Shown here: piece after piece, positions 1 to 9,682 of the stretch | How positions within the stretch are numbered: the first letter of the stretch is position 1 | Layout: each line of letters begins with the position of its first letter | Origin: Rhodoblastus sp963736175 | Lineage (GTDB): Bacteria; Pseudomonadota; Alphaproteobacteria; Rhizobiales; Beijerinckiaceae | Length of the DNA: 64,000 bases | Assembly (NCBI GenBank): GCA_963736175.1 | Contig: CAVTNU010000010.1 | Location: 1-64,000, forward strand | Direction: 5' to 3' | Program-made: the position numbers and the translations under genes | The notes under the pieces: generated by a model | Seen by the model: only the letters and a program-made list of their open reading frames with translations | What the model was told of the DNA's origin: nothing | Database searches by the model: none

Positions 1-1456
<1,456 letters not shown>

Positions 1457-1938
1457 TGAATAGTCTCGATCCTCTACATCCCGGCGCTCATGTCCGGGCG
1501 CGTCTTGCCGCACCATCGCCTTGCCCTCCGATGGAGGTAGAGCTTTGGCGCGCAAATGGCTATGGCAGGCCATCGAATTTTTCTACCGGCGAGTCAAGCC
1601 GCTGTCGAGGGCGTGTCGACAGACGGGCATGATTTTCGCCGCTGTTGAGCCAGCGGGTGGGCAAAATGCGACGAATAGCGCGAAATTCCCCGCGACGACG
1701 GCAAAAAAAAGCGGATGGCGCGCTGGCCGGGGGACGTTCGGCGCGGCGGCCATCCGCCGCGCGTCAGGCGCGCGAGCAGTCGGGATATGGGCTTGCGGAA
1801 GCAAGGCTTGCGGAAACGAGGCGCCGTTCGGCTTGAATTCGAAAGGTCGCGAATAACGTTATGCTTTGCCGACCTTTTATCGAAATTGGGCGGCTTTCTG
1901 GCTTCGGCCGCCGACGAGCGGTCGCGAAACCGAAAAAA
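1457..1938. other. recA-alaS intergenic region
   Basis: This 482-base gap holds the recA terminator (1703-1757) and presumably the alaS promoter. I see no convincing gene. An 11-base direct repeat containing CTTGCGGAA occurs twice around 1792-1815. Confidence 0.5.
1703..1757 (-). terminator. Rho-independent terminator after recA
   Basis: Read on the minus strand, GCGGATGGC pairs perfectly with GCCATCCGC across a 29-base loop and is followed directly by eight T (plus-strand A run 1703-1710). It lies about 180 bases past the recA stop, which implies that alaS has its own promoter. A second 9-bp hairpin with a 4-base loop (1741-1762) overlaps it and could compete with it. Confidence 0.7.
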
Positions 1939-3012
1939 TCACGCCTCGCCGTCTTCGCCAGGCTCGATCGTGTCGAGGATGCGTTCGGCGATCAGACCAG
2001 CGTTTTCGCGAATTGTCTGTTCGATCCGGGCGGCGGCTTCGGGATTGGCCTTCAGGAAAGCCTTGGCGTTTTCGCGTCCCTGGCCGAGCCGCTGGCTGTC
2101 GAAGGAGAACCAGGCTCCGGATTTTTCGACGACGCCGGCCTTGACGCCGAGATCGATCAATTCGCCGAATTTCGACACGCCTTCGCCATACATGATGTCG
2201 AATTCGACCTGCTTGAACGGCGGCGCGACCTTGTTCTTGACGACCTTGACGCGGGTCTGGTTGCCGATGACCTCCTCGCGATCCTTGATGGCGCCGATGC
2301 GGCGGATGTCGAGGCGCACGGAGGCGTAGAATTTCAGAGCGTTGCCGCCTGTCGTGGTTTCGGGCGAGCCGTACATGACGCCGATCTTCATGCGGATCTG
2401 ATTGATGAAGATGACCATGCAGTTGGATTTGGAGATCGAGGCGGTCAGCTTGCGCAGCGCCTGACTTATCAGGCGGGCTTGCAAGCCGGGCTGCACGTCG
2501 CCCATCTCGCCTTCGATTTCGGCGCGGGGAACCAGCGCGGCGACCGAATTGACGACCAGAACGTCGACGGCGCCGGAGCGCACCAGCGTATCGGTGATCT
2601 CGAGCGCCTGTTCGCCGGTGTCGGGCTGGGAGATCAGAAGATCGTCGAGAACGACGCCGAGCTTGCGGGCGTAGACCGGATCAAGCGCGTGTTCGGCGTC
2701 GACGAAGGCGCAGACGCCGCCGTTTTTCTGGGATTCGGCGATCGTGTGCAGGGCGAGCGTGGTCTTGCCGGAGGATTCGGGGCCGTAAATCTCGATGACG
2801 CGACCGCGCGGCAGGCCGCCGACGCCCAAGGCGATGTCGAGCCCGAGCGAACCGGTGGAGATGGTCTCGATCTCGACGGGTTTCTGGTTCTTGCCGAGCC
2901 GCATGATCGAGCCTTTGCCGAAGGCGCGCTCGATCTGTGAGAGAGCGGCGTCGAGCGCCTTGGTCTTGTCCACGGAGGTTCCTTCCACGAGGCGGAGATT
3001 TGCTTGCGACAC
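1939..3012 (-). CDS. recA: Recombinase RecA
   Basis: This is the DNA strand-exchange ATPase and SOS co-protease, 357 aa. Walker A is GPESSGKTT at about 77-85. Loop L1 starts near EIEGEMGD (165), and loop L2 is the INQIRMKIGVMYGSPETTTGGN region. The start is GTG at 3012, chosen because AGAAGGA sits 8 bases upstream and no in-frame ATG fits. There is an oddity: the Walker B segment reads VLVVNSVAAL, with Asn155 where other RecA proteins have Asp (E. coli Asp144). Residue 121 is Val in a usually GVD context. The rest is intact and highly conserved. A LexA-type box lies 86 bases upstream. Confidence 0.97.
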   Translation of the reverse strand: MSQANLRLVEGTSVDKTKALDAALSQIERAFGKGSIMRLGKNQKPVEIETISTGSLGLDIALGVGGLPRGRVIEIYGPESSGKTTLALHTIAESQKNGGVCAFVDAEHALDPVYARKLGVVLDDLLISQPDTGEQALEITDTLVRSGAVDVLVVNSVAALVPRAEIEGEMGDVQPGLQARLISQALRKLTASISKSNCMVIFINQIRMKIGVMYGSPETTTGGNALKFYASVRLDIRRIGAIKDREEVIGNQTRVKVVKNKVAPPFKQVEFDIMYGEGVSKFGELIDLGVKAGVVEKSGAWFSFDSQRLGQGRENAKAFLKANPEAAARIEQTIRENAGLIAERILDTIEPGEDGEA

Positions 3013-3097
3013 GGGCTCGATCCTTCTGGCATTTTTGCGGGGGGAGACGCAATTGTTTCCGGTTTTCTCAACGTACCCGATTTGTTCTCAAAGGCAA

Positions 3098-3112
3098 GTT
3101 CTTTTTTTGTTC
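3098..3112 (-). promoter_or_regulatory. SOS box (LexA operator) upstream of recA
   Basis: The sequence is GTTC-TTTTTTT-GTTC, an exact match to the alphaproteobacterial LexA site GTTC-N7-GTTC (GAAC-N7-GAAC on the recA strand). Another GTTC at 3084-3087 makes three half-sites, though its spacing is 10. The position, 86 bases before the recA start, fits autoregulated SOS control. Confidence 0.85.
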
Positions 3113-3282
3113 TTTTTTGAGGTATGGCGAAACCGCGAAAAAATATCACTTCTTTGACGGGTAGATAAGGCTGACTTTATTATTCGGTCGAAGGGCGTGT
3201 GCCGAATTAATCCGTTATTGGCGCGCGCTATTGCAGGGATTGCCGCGAAATTGAATCGGTGCTTGATTGCGCTCGACCTGTG

Positions 3283-4219
3283 AGTGTCCGTCCGAAAAGA
3301 AGTTGAATCGCATGAGTCGGATGTGATTCATGGAAGGTAGCCTGATTCTGGAGGGGCTGCCGATGTGGACGAGCGAGAACCGCGCGCAATATAACCGCGA
3401 CAAGTTGCGTTATCCCAGCGACCTGACCGACGCCGAATGGGAGCATATCGCGTCGTTGATACCGCCGGCCAAGCGCGGCGGGCGCAAGCGCACCGTCGAT
3501 GTGCGTGAAGTCGTCAACGGCCTGATGTACGTGCTGAGCACGGGCTGCCAATGGCGATACGTGCCGAAGGATTTGCCGCCGCGCAGCACGCTGTTCGATT
3601 ATTTCGATCTGTGGACGTGGAACGGCACGCTCGATCGCATCCACCACGCACTCTATGTGAAGTGTCGCGAGGCGATGGGGCGCGAAGCCAGCCCGACAGC
3701 TTGCGTGATCGACAGCCAGAGCGTCAAAAGCGCCGAAAAAGGGGGCGCTGCATCGATCCGAATGGCTACGACGCGGGGAAAAAGATCAAGGGCAAGAAGC
3801 GCCATATCCTCGTCGACACTTTAGGATTGCTGCTGCACGCGATTGTTCATCCCGCCGATATTCAGGACCGCGACGGCGGCAAATTGGTGTTGGCGACAAT
3901 GTTCGGACTGCACCCATTCCTGCGCAAACTCTTCGCCGACGGCGGCTATCAAGGCCCAAAGTTCCGGGCGGCGCAAAAGAAGATTTTGCCGCTCCTGGTC
4001 ACCGAGATCGTCAAGCGCTCCGATCAGGCGCAGGGTTTCGAGGTCCTCCCGCGCAGATGGGTGGTCGAGCGAACCTTCGCCTGGCTCGGAAGATGCCGCA
4101 GATTGGCGAAGGACTTCGAAAACCTGACGCGAAACGCCTTGGCGTTCATCCGCCTCGCGTCAATCCGCTTGATGATGCGAAAGCTATGTTTAAGCTCTTA
4201 AACTTCGCGGACAGACTCT
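3283..4219 (+). mobile_element. IS5-family insertion sequence, copy 1 of a tandem pair
   Basis: The 937-base unit is identical to copy 2 (4221-5157) and, as far as visible, to copy 3 (63417 to the window end). Ends are imperfect inverted repeats: including flanking bases, left CTAAGTGTCCGTCCGAAAAG and right (reverse complement) CTAAGAGTCTGTCCGCGAAG agree at 16 of 20 positions. Two overlapping transposase frames suggest the IS427-like group of IS5. The left flank of this copy is TG rather than the TA seen at copies 2 and 3, so its original target duplication is not preserved. Confidence 0.9.
3330..4201 (+). CDS. IS5-family transposase made by frameshifting (copy 1)
   Basis: Frame A runs 3330-3824 and frame B is open 3551-4201. 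Joined by a -1 shift they give a DDE transposase of about 290 aa. The likely slip site is A5G5 at 3736-3745 (A AAA AGG GGG). Catalytic candidates are Asp in VIDSQSVKSAEKGG (frame A), Asp in LFADGGYQG and Glu in WVVERTFAWLGR (frame B). An inner ATG at 3363 (MWTSENRAQ) may be the true start. All three copies in the window carry the same slip site, so the shift is a property of the element, not decay. Confidence 0.88.
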
Positions 4220-4220
4220 A

Positions 4221-5157
4221 AGTGTCCGTCCGAAAAGAAGTTGAATCGCATGAGTCGGATGTGATTCATGGAAGGTAGCCTGATTCTGGAGGGGCTGCCG
4301 ATGTGGACGAGCGAGAACCGCGCGCAATATAACCGCGACAAGTTGCGTTATCCCAGCGACCTGACCGACGCCGAATGGGAGCATATCGCGTCGTTGATAC
4401 CGCCGGCCAAGCGCGGCGGGCGCAAGCGCACCGTCGATGTGCGTGAAGTCGTCAACGGCCTGATGTACGTGCTGAGCACGGGCTGCCAATGGCGATACGT
4501 GCCGAAGGATTTGCCGCCGCGCAGCACGCTGTTCGATTATTTCGATCTGTGGACGTGGAACGGCACGCTCGATCGCATCCACCACGCACTCTATGTGAAG
4601 TGTCGCGAGGCGATGGGGCGCGAAGCCAGCCCGACAGCTTGCGTGATCGACAGCCAGAGCGTCAAAAGCGCCGAAAAAGGGGGCGCTGCATCGATCCGAA
4701 TGGCTACGACGCGGGGAAAAAGATCAAGGGCAAGAAGCGCCATATCCTCGTCGACACTTTAGGATTGCTGCTGCACGCGATTGTTCATCCCGCCGATATT
4801 CAGGACCGCGACGGCGGCAAATTGGTGTTGGCGACAATGTTCGGACTGCACCCATTCCTGCGCAAACTCTTCGCCGACGGCGGCTATCAAGGCCCAAAGT
4901 TCCGGGCGGCGCAAAAGAAGATTTTGCCGCTCCTGGTCACCGAGATCGTCAAGCGCTCCGATCAGGCGCAGGGTTTCGAGGTCCTCCCGCGCAGATGGGT
5001 GGTCGAGCGAACCTTCGCCTGGCTCGGAAGATGCCGCAGATTGGCGAAGGACTTCGAAAACCTGACGCGAAACGCCTTGGCGTTCATCCGCCTCGCGTCA
5101 ATCCGCTTGATGATGCGAAAGCTATGTTTAAGCTCTTAAACTTCGCGGACAGACTCT
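4221..5157 (+). mobile_element. IS5-family insertion sequence, copy 2 of a tandem pair
   Basis: This copy is identical to copy 1, in the same orientation and starting one base after it, so the right end of copy 1 and the left end of copy 2 abut across GACTC-TA-AGTG. It is flanked by TA on both sides (4219-4220 and 5158-5159), consistent with a TA target duplication. Its right end cuts into a PilZ-like reading frame. Confidence 0.9.
4268..5139 (+). CDS. IS5-family transposase made by frameshifting (copy 2)
   Basis: The protein is identical to that of copy 1: frame A 4268-4762, frame B to 5139, with the same A5G5 slip site and the same DDE residues. It appears intact and potentially active. 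Confidence 0.88.
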
Positions 5158-5429
5158 TAGATCGGCGGCTTCATTTTCGTCATAATACCAACAAGACTGG
5201 CGCTGCAATCGTCGTTGGCTCGGAACGGTCAGTAAACGTCCTCAATATTTCTTGGCGCGGCGCCAAAATAACCAACTTGACTTACGAAGACGTTGGAAAA
5301 AAGTTAGCGCTATTGGTATCTGACGAGCAACTTGAGGGCACCGTCGTTTGGACCCGCGACGGCGTAGGGGGGATTTGTTTTGATCTGCCCATTTCATCAG
5401 GTTTGGTTGAAAATTTGGCGGCCAGTTGA
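5157..5429 (+). pseudogene. PilZ-like domain protein, 5' end removed by the IS
   Basis: Immediately after the IS, an open frame encodes about 90 residues that look like a PilZ c-di-GMP-binding domain: a basic DRRLHFRH start, a strand-rich middle (SVNVLNISWRGAKI in place of the usual D/NxSxxG motif) and a GTVVWTRDGVGGICF strand similar to the VVWR...GVRF end of PilZ. No ATG, GTG or TTG start in this frame lies between the IS end and the domain, so the original 5' end is lost. The missing part is not recognisable left of copy 1, which suggests a deletion linked to the tandem IS. The intact PilZ protein at 17774 shows the expected layout. Confidence 0.55.
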
Positions 5430-5525
5430 CAATTCGCGTCGGTTTCGAAGCGCAATTACCATCGCCAAACAGCCGTTTAAGTCGCTGCGTGGCAACGTCG
5501 GAATGATCATGCCAATACACAATCA

Positions 5526-5756
5526 ATGGCGGACAGAATGAAAAGCGACGCCTTCGATACACTCACAGGTCACTTGGATCGTGCGGCCATTGAGCTATCA
5601 TTTGTTCTGCTTGAAGTTTCAATGAAAAGCGCAACGCAGCCAAGCGATTTGGATCGAGAGTTGACCGGTTTGGTTGTGCAATGCAAACGCTTGATCGAGC
5701 GCGCGAGGAATATCGCTCCGGCGGAAATGATCAAAATGAGCGAGACCATCGTTTGA
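5526..5756 (+). CDS. Small hypothetical protein
   Basis: This 76-aa frame begins MADRMKSDAFDTLTGHLDRAAIELSF and looks mostly helical. I recognise no family. The ribosome-binding site is poor, and an alternative ATG lies at 5538. It sits in the decayed zone between the IS5 pair and the IS630 element, so it may be a remnant rather than a working gene. Confidence 0.35.
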   Translation: MADRMKSDAFDTLTGHLDRAAIELSFVLLEVSMKSATQPSDLDRELTGLVVQCKRLIERARNIAPAEMIKMSETIV

Positions 5757-5792
5757 CGAAATTTCGTCGTTCGCAAGACGGCAAGTAACAAT

Positions 5793-6107
5793 TTGCCGCA
5801 TCTGACGATTTTTTGGAGTGAGCCGCTTTCCGCTTTGGCCGGAGACGTATTTGTTAAATACGACGGCCGAAGACCGTTCGGAAGCGCGGGGTATCGGCGA
5901 TATCGGGTTCGTGGATTATCTTCGACGCCCTCCGAATTGACCAAAAGGCTCGCGCTCGCCAAAGCCGCACGCAACTTCAACTGGAACGTTGGCGAAGAAT
6001 ATCGGTTGCAGCTCGTCGAAATGCGAGTGCGCTGTTTCACGCCAATCGCGCGCGAGCCCTGTTTCAAATTGGCGCGCGCCTTCGGCCAATCGTTTGTTGA
6101 AATGTAG
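5793..6107 (+). CDS. Doubtful hypothetical protein
   Basis: The frame stays open from the stop at 5756 to 6107 and could start at TTG 5793 (LPHLTIFWSEPLSALAGDVFVKYDG). No family or clear ribosome-binding site is visible, and the antisense strand is also open across the region. It is in the same frame as the two preceding ORFs. It is listed only because nothing else explains the stretch. Confidence 0.2.
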   Translation: MPHLTIFWSEPLSALAGDVFVKYDGRRPFGSAGYRRYRVRGLSSTPSELTKRLALAKAARNFNWNVGEEYRLQLVEMRVRCFTPIAREPCFKLARAFGQSFVEM

Positions 6108-6295
6108 GCGGGCAAGATAGCCTTTGATCAGGCGCCGAACGTTGACCCCACGTGCTCAAAAAAAGGCTAGTTTTTAACCCGCTCGCGCCGCGCCGACGAG
6201 CGTCGGCGTTGGACGCCGAGTGGCGTTTCATCGCACGCGCAATTTGCCGAGGCGGAACTCCATCCTTCGAAAAATCGAGACGAAAGCGCCGGGTC

Positions 6296-6706
6296 TCAGC
6301 CGGGCGGGGGCGCGACGGGAGCCGGCGCCGGCGGCTTGGGGCTGACCTTGGCCTTCGTCTTGATTTTCTTTTGGTTCTCGGGCGTTACGTTCGCCGCCAC
6401 CGGCGTTTGCGCGGGCGGCTGCGCGGCCTGCGCCGGTGGAGCGGCCTGCGTGTTGTCGTCGGGGTCGAGCATCCGGTTGATAAGGCCGCGCATCGGCTTC
6501 GGAGGTTGGGCGTCTTCCTTTTCCGCGGCGGCGCGATCGCCCGGATTGAAAAAGCGGTTGAGAAGGCCCGTTTGATACAGTTGCTCCTGCGCGCGCGCCG
6601 GCGCGTCAAGCGCGAGCAACGCGCCGCCTACCGCCAGGGAACACAGGAGACGGGCGCGGATAATTCCCGCTGCGCCGGAACATTTGGTCAGTTTCGCCAA
6701 GGCCAT
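6296..6706 (-). CDS. Exported Pro/Ala-rich hypothetical protein
   Basis: The start is ATG at 6706, with GAGGAT 6 bases upstream; longer in-frame starts lack a site. The protein is 136 aa. A signal peptide covers about residues 1-39 (RARLLCSLAVGGALLALDAPARAQ). A short middle contains LLNRFFNP and LINRMLDP, which look like two copies of an LxNRhhxP motif. The C-terminal tail is rich in Pro, Ala and Lys and ends APVAPPPG. It is likely periplasmic or envelope-associated; the function is unknown. Confidence 0.6.
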   Translation of the reverse strand: MALAKLTKCSGAAGIIRARLLCSLAVGGALLALDAPARAQEQLYQTGLLNRFFNPGDRAAAEKEDAQPPKPMRGLINRMLDPDDNTQAAPPAQAAQPPAQTPVAANVTPENQKKIKTKAKVSPKPPAPAPVAPPPG

Positions 6707-6890
6707 GCGATATCCTCGATTTTTAAGCCCCGTGGAGAGCTTCCCAGCCGGCTCTGGCGGTGGTCCGGTGAAATTGGCGTCTTCGCCCCATCGCCGCGGC
6801 GTTTTTGACCCGCGAAGTCGCGAATGAGTCATATATCAACGGGACAACGCCGGCAAACCTGGGACGGCGCGGCGTTCTCGAGAAAGGATG

Positions 6891-7970
6891 CTAGTGGATC
6901 GAATCTAACGCTTGATGCCCGCGCCTGACGGCGGCGATGATTTTGTCTGGATCGGCGGTCCAGTGGAACGGCTTCGATTGCTGATTATGCTCTTCCAGGA
7001 AGCGATTGATGGCGGCCTGAAGATCGGTGATCGAACGAAACACGCCGCGCTTCAGTCTTCGCTTGGTGAGAATGGCGAAAAAGCCTTCGACGGCGTTCAT
7101 CCATGACGCTGAGGTGGGCGTGAAGTGGAAGGTCCAGCGCGGATGCCGATCCAGCCATTGGCGCACCTTGGGATGCTTATGAGCGGCGTAATTGTCGAGG
7201 ATCACGTGGATAACCTTGCCGGCCGGGACTTCGGCCTCGATAGCGTTGAGAAAGCGGATGAACTCCTGGTGGCGATGGCGCTGCATGTTGCGGCCGATCA
7301 CCGTGCCGTCGAGAACGTTCAGCGCGGCGAACAACGTCGTCGTGCCGTGCCGTTTGTAATCGTGGGTCATGGTTCCGGCGCGACCCCTTTTCAAAGGCAG
7401 GCCCGGTTGGGTGCGGTCGAGTGCTTGAATCTGGCTTTTCTCATCGACCGACAGGACAATCGCATGTGCCGGCGGATCGACGTACAGCCCGACGACGTCG
7501 CGCAGTTTGTCGACGAACTTCGGGTCGTTGGAGAGTTTGAACTGGCGAACACGATGCGGCTGGAGGCCATGGGAGCGCCAGATGCGCTGAACCGAACTGA
7601 CCGAAACGCCAACGGCCTTGGCCATCATCGCGCCGGTCCAGTGCGTTGTTTCGCCGGGCGGATCCGTGAGCGTCAAAGCGACGATCTTTTCGGCGACGTC
7701 AGCGCCGAGCGGCTCAATGCGGGAGGGCCGCGTCTTGTCACGGAGGAGTCCGTCGAAACCTTCCTCCATGAACCGCTCCTGCCACCGCCAGACGCAAGTC
7801 TTGGACTTGCCGGTTCGCCGCATGATTTCGCTCGTGCCGACCGCATCGGCGCTGAGCAAGATGATTTCCGCCCGCCAGGCATGCTTTTGGGCAGTGTTCC
7901 GATCCCGGACCAAGGTTTCAAGCCGACGACGATCCGACGTGGATACTGTGATGGAAATTCCCGTGCGCAT
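6891..7970 (-). CDS. IS630-family transposase
   Basis: The DDE transposase is 359 aa from ATG 7970 (MRTGISITVSTSDRRRLE). An N-terminal helix-turn-helix is present (SEIMRRTGKSKTCVWRWQERF). Catalytic residues are visible as Asp in IVLSVDEKSQIQ, Asp in VILDNYAAHKHP and Glu in SASWMNAVEGFF. No frameshift is seen. The TAG stop uses the flanking TA dinucleotide plus the next host base, so the reading frame ends only because of where the element inserted. A TTG at 7997 would extend the N-terminus but is less likely. Confidence 0.9.
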   Translation of the reverse strand: MRTGISITVSTSDRRRLETLVRDRNTAQKHAWRAEIILLSADAVGTSEIMRRTGKSKTCVWRWQERFMEEGFDGLLRDKTRPSRIEPLGADVAEKIVALTLTDPPGETTHWTGAMMAKAVGVSVSSVQRIWRSHGLQPHRVRQFKLSNDPKFVDKLRDVVGLYVDPPAHAIVLSVDEKSQIQALDRTQPGLPLKRGRAGTMTHDYKRHGTTTLFAALNVLDGTVIGRNMQRHRHQEFIRFLNAIEAEVPAGKVIHVILDNYAAHKHPKVRQWLDRHPRWTFHFTPTSASWMNAVEGFFAILTKRRLKRGVFRSITDLQAAINRFLEEHNQQSKPFHWTADPDKIIAAVRRGHQALDSIH

Positions 7971-8039
7971 CGCGCAAACTCGCACGCGCCGCAACAAACG
8001 GGAATCCAGAAAAGGACTCTTCCGTCAGATTTTATCCAC
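6894..8039 (-). mobile_element. IS630-family insertion sequence
   Basis: This 1146-base element has TA flanks on both sides (6892-6893 and 8040-8041), the expected IS630/Tc1-mariner duplication. Terminal repeats including the flank are CTAGTGGATCGAATCTAACG on the left and CTAGTGGATAAAATCTGACG on the right (reverse complement), 17 of 20 matching. It carries one intact transposase gene and looks potentially active. No host gene is evidently interrupted. Confidence 0.88.
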
Positions 8040-8136
8040 TAGAATACATACCGAACGAGATTGATGCGCCGGTTCGCTCGGCGATATCGGGGTCCGATTT
8101 TTCGGCGGCGCATAGGGTGAAGCGAGGTTCGGTCAA

Positions 8137-8481
8137 TTGGCTCATCGCGATAAATTCGGACGAACGACATTTGGGCGCAAATGGGTGCGGCGCGACGATT
8201 CAGATGCGCCGCCGGCGCGGTTGCCGATCGCGCTTCCGCTTAAAATTCGCCGATCGGCGGAATCCTTCGCGATCGACGACGCCGCCGGTCGCACGGTCTC
8301 ATACGTATATTTCGAGGATGAAGAGTCGCGGCGACAGCAGACGAGGCGGTTTACCGAGGTCGAAGCGCGCGAAATCGCGCAAATGATCGCCCGCCTGTTG
8401 ACGGATGTCGAAGACGACGTCGGGGAAGCCGCCGGCTCATCGATTCCGCTGGACGATTTGAACGCCGAGAACGACGAATAG
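8137..8481 (+). CDS. Small conserved-type hypothetical protein
   Basis: The 114-aa protein starts at TTG 8137, with AGCGAGG about 12 bases upstream. Its core (SFAIDDAAGRTVSYVYFEDEE) followed by a helix (FTEVEAREIAQMIARLL) resembles a short family common in Rhizobiales in which a 'xxYVYF' strand pair precedes an EARRIAxxIAxLP helix. The function of that family is not known to me. The C-terminus is acidic. Codon use matches the chromosome. Confidence 0.5.
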   Translation: MAHRDKFGRTTFGRKWVRRDDSDAPPARLPIALPLKIRRSAESFAIDDAAGRTVSYVYFEDEESRRQQTRRFTEVEAREIAQMIARLLTDVEDDVGEAAGSSIPLDDLNAENDE

Positions 8482-8545
8482 CGGCGTCCATCCACGATTC
8501 ACAACGCGATCCGATCAAGACGCGCGAATGCTTTGATTGATGTGC

Positions 8546-9619
8546 TCAATTCATCGCCGCGCAGGCGCCGGGCGCCGGACTTGTCATCGCCGCCGGCAAG
8601 GAGAACGACATGCGCTTCAATTCTTCGAAACGCACGGGACGCCACGCCTGGAAAAGGCGCTTGGCCTCGTTCAACTGGTCTGACGTCATGTTTGGCTCGA
8701 TCCGTGCGCGAATTTGCGAATTATTGTGAAACGGGCTTCGCGCGGCGACCCGCAGCCACAAATCCGCCTGAACGAGATCGACAGCGAGCGCGGCGCCTCG
8801 ATTGTCCCTTTCGCCCAAAGCGAAGGTCAGGGCCAGTTTTTCCTGCGCCTGACCGTCGTCCAAAAGGGCGGCGCGCAAAAGCCAGCAATAACCCTCGACG
8901 AGGTTGCGCTCGGCCATTGCCGCGTTGATGGACATATGACCGAGGTTGCTTATGGCGCTGATGTCGCCATGGCGCGCCGACATCGCCAGCCACTTCATCG
9001 CTTCGGGCCTGTTCGCCGGAATATGAGGCGCTCCGTTCAGATAAAGATCGAATAGCTCTTTCTCCGCTTCGGCCGAGCCTCTTTCGGCGGCGCGGGTCAA
9101 AAGCGCGACGCCCTGAACCGGATCCTGCTTCACGCCGCGGCCGGCGATGATCATGGGCGCGAGGGCGCGCATGGACTCGAAGTCGCCAGCTTCCGCCTGC
9201 GGCTTCAGGGCTTCGGCGATCTTGCTTTCGTCGACTTCGACGGCTTCGCCGGCGCGCTGTTGCCTCGCTATCCGACGCGCGGCGGCTGGCAAGCCTTGTT
9301 CGGCCGCGCGCACGACCCATTCCAGCCCCGCCGATTTGTCCTGAGGCAGGCCTTCGCCGGTCGATAAAAGGACGCCGAGATCATATTGCGCGGATCGATC
9401 GTTCAAAATCGCGTGTTCGATGATCTTTCGCAATTCGGGCGAATAGGGGCAGAACGACTGGATGTAACAATATCGCGCGCCTTTATCGTAAGTTTCCTTG
9501 ATATTGCGCGGCGAATACTCGCCGTCGTCGGCCAAGGCAGCGTCAAGACCCGGCGTCAAAGCGATGGCCAGAGCCAAAAAGGCCATGCGTATCGTGTTTG
9601 ATCCCATGGCGTTCGCCAT
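8546..9619 (-). CDS. Exported Sel1-like repeat protein
   Basis: The protein is 357 aa. The start is ATG at 9619 (GAGGGG 6 bases upstream); ATG 9622 is also possible. The signal peptide is MAFLALAIALTPGLDAALA. TPR-like Sel1 repeats follow: AQYDLGVLLSTGEGLPQDKSAGLEWVVRAAEQG, a second around QGVALLTRAAERGSAEAEKELF, then EAMKWLAMSARHGDISAISNLG and EGYCWLLRAALLDDGQAQEKLAL. Such proteins usually scaffold protein-protein contacts in the periplasm or envelope. The neighbours are two further exported proteins on the same strand, but separate gaps suggest separate promoters. Confidence 0.75.
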   Translation of the reverse strand: MANAMGSNTIRMAFLALAIALTPGLDAALADDGEYSPRNIKETYDKGARYCYIQSFCPYSPELRKIIEHAILNDRSAQYDLGVLLSTGEGLPQDKSAGLEWVVRAAEQGLPAAARRIARQQRAGEAVEVDESKIAEALKPQAEAGDFESMRALAPMIIAGRGVKQDPVQGVALLTRAAERGSAEAEKELFDLYLNGAPHIPANRPEAMKWLAMSARHGDISAISNLGHMSINAAMAERNLVEGYCWLLRAALLDDGQAQEKLALTFALGERDNRGAALAVDLVQADLWLRVAARSPFHNNSQIRARIEPNMTSDQLNEAKRLFQAWRPVRFEELKRMSFSLPAAMTSPAPGACAAMN

Positions 9620-9682
9620 CATTGTCCCCTCGTGAACCGCCCCAAGTTTGCCGGATATTTTCATATCGCGGCGACGCCGCGC

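Noticed and set aside
1861..2940. 359-aa plus-strand frame opposite recA
   Set aside because: It is a codon-structure shadow of recA; similar long antisense frames occur opposite cckA, icd, hemB and the RND genes.
3228..3647. Long minus-strand reading frame opposite the IS5 transposase, repeated at 4190 and 63233
   Set aside because: It is an antisense shadow of the GC-rich transposase gene with no family resemblance. Only its tail beyond the third IS (63233-63416) looks coding, and that is listed separately.
5570..6115. 181-aa minus-strand frame in the IS-rich zone
   Set aside because: Its composition is not protein-like and it overlaps two weak plus-strand frames. No start signal or family motif is present.
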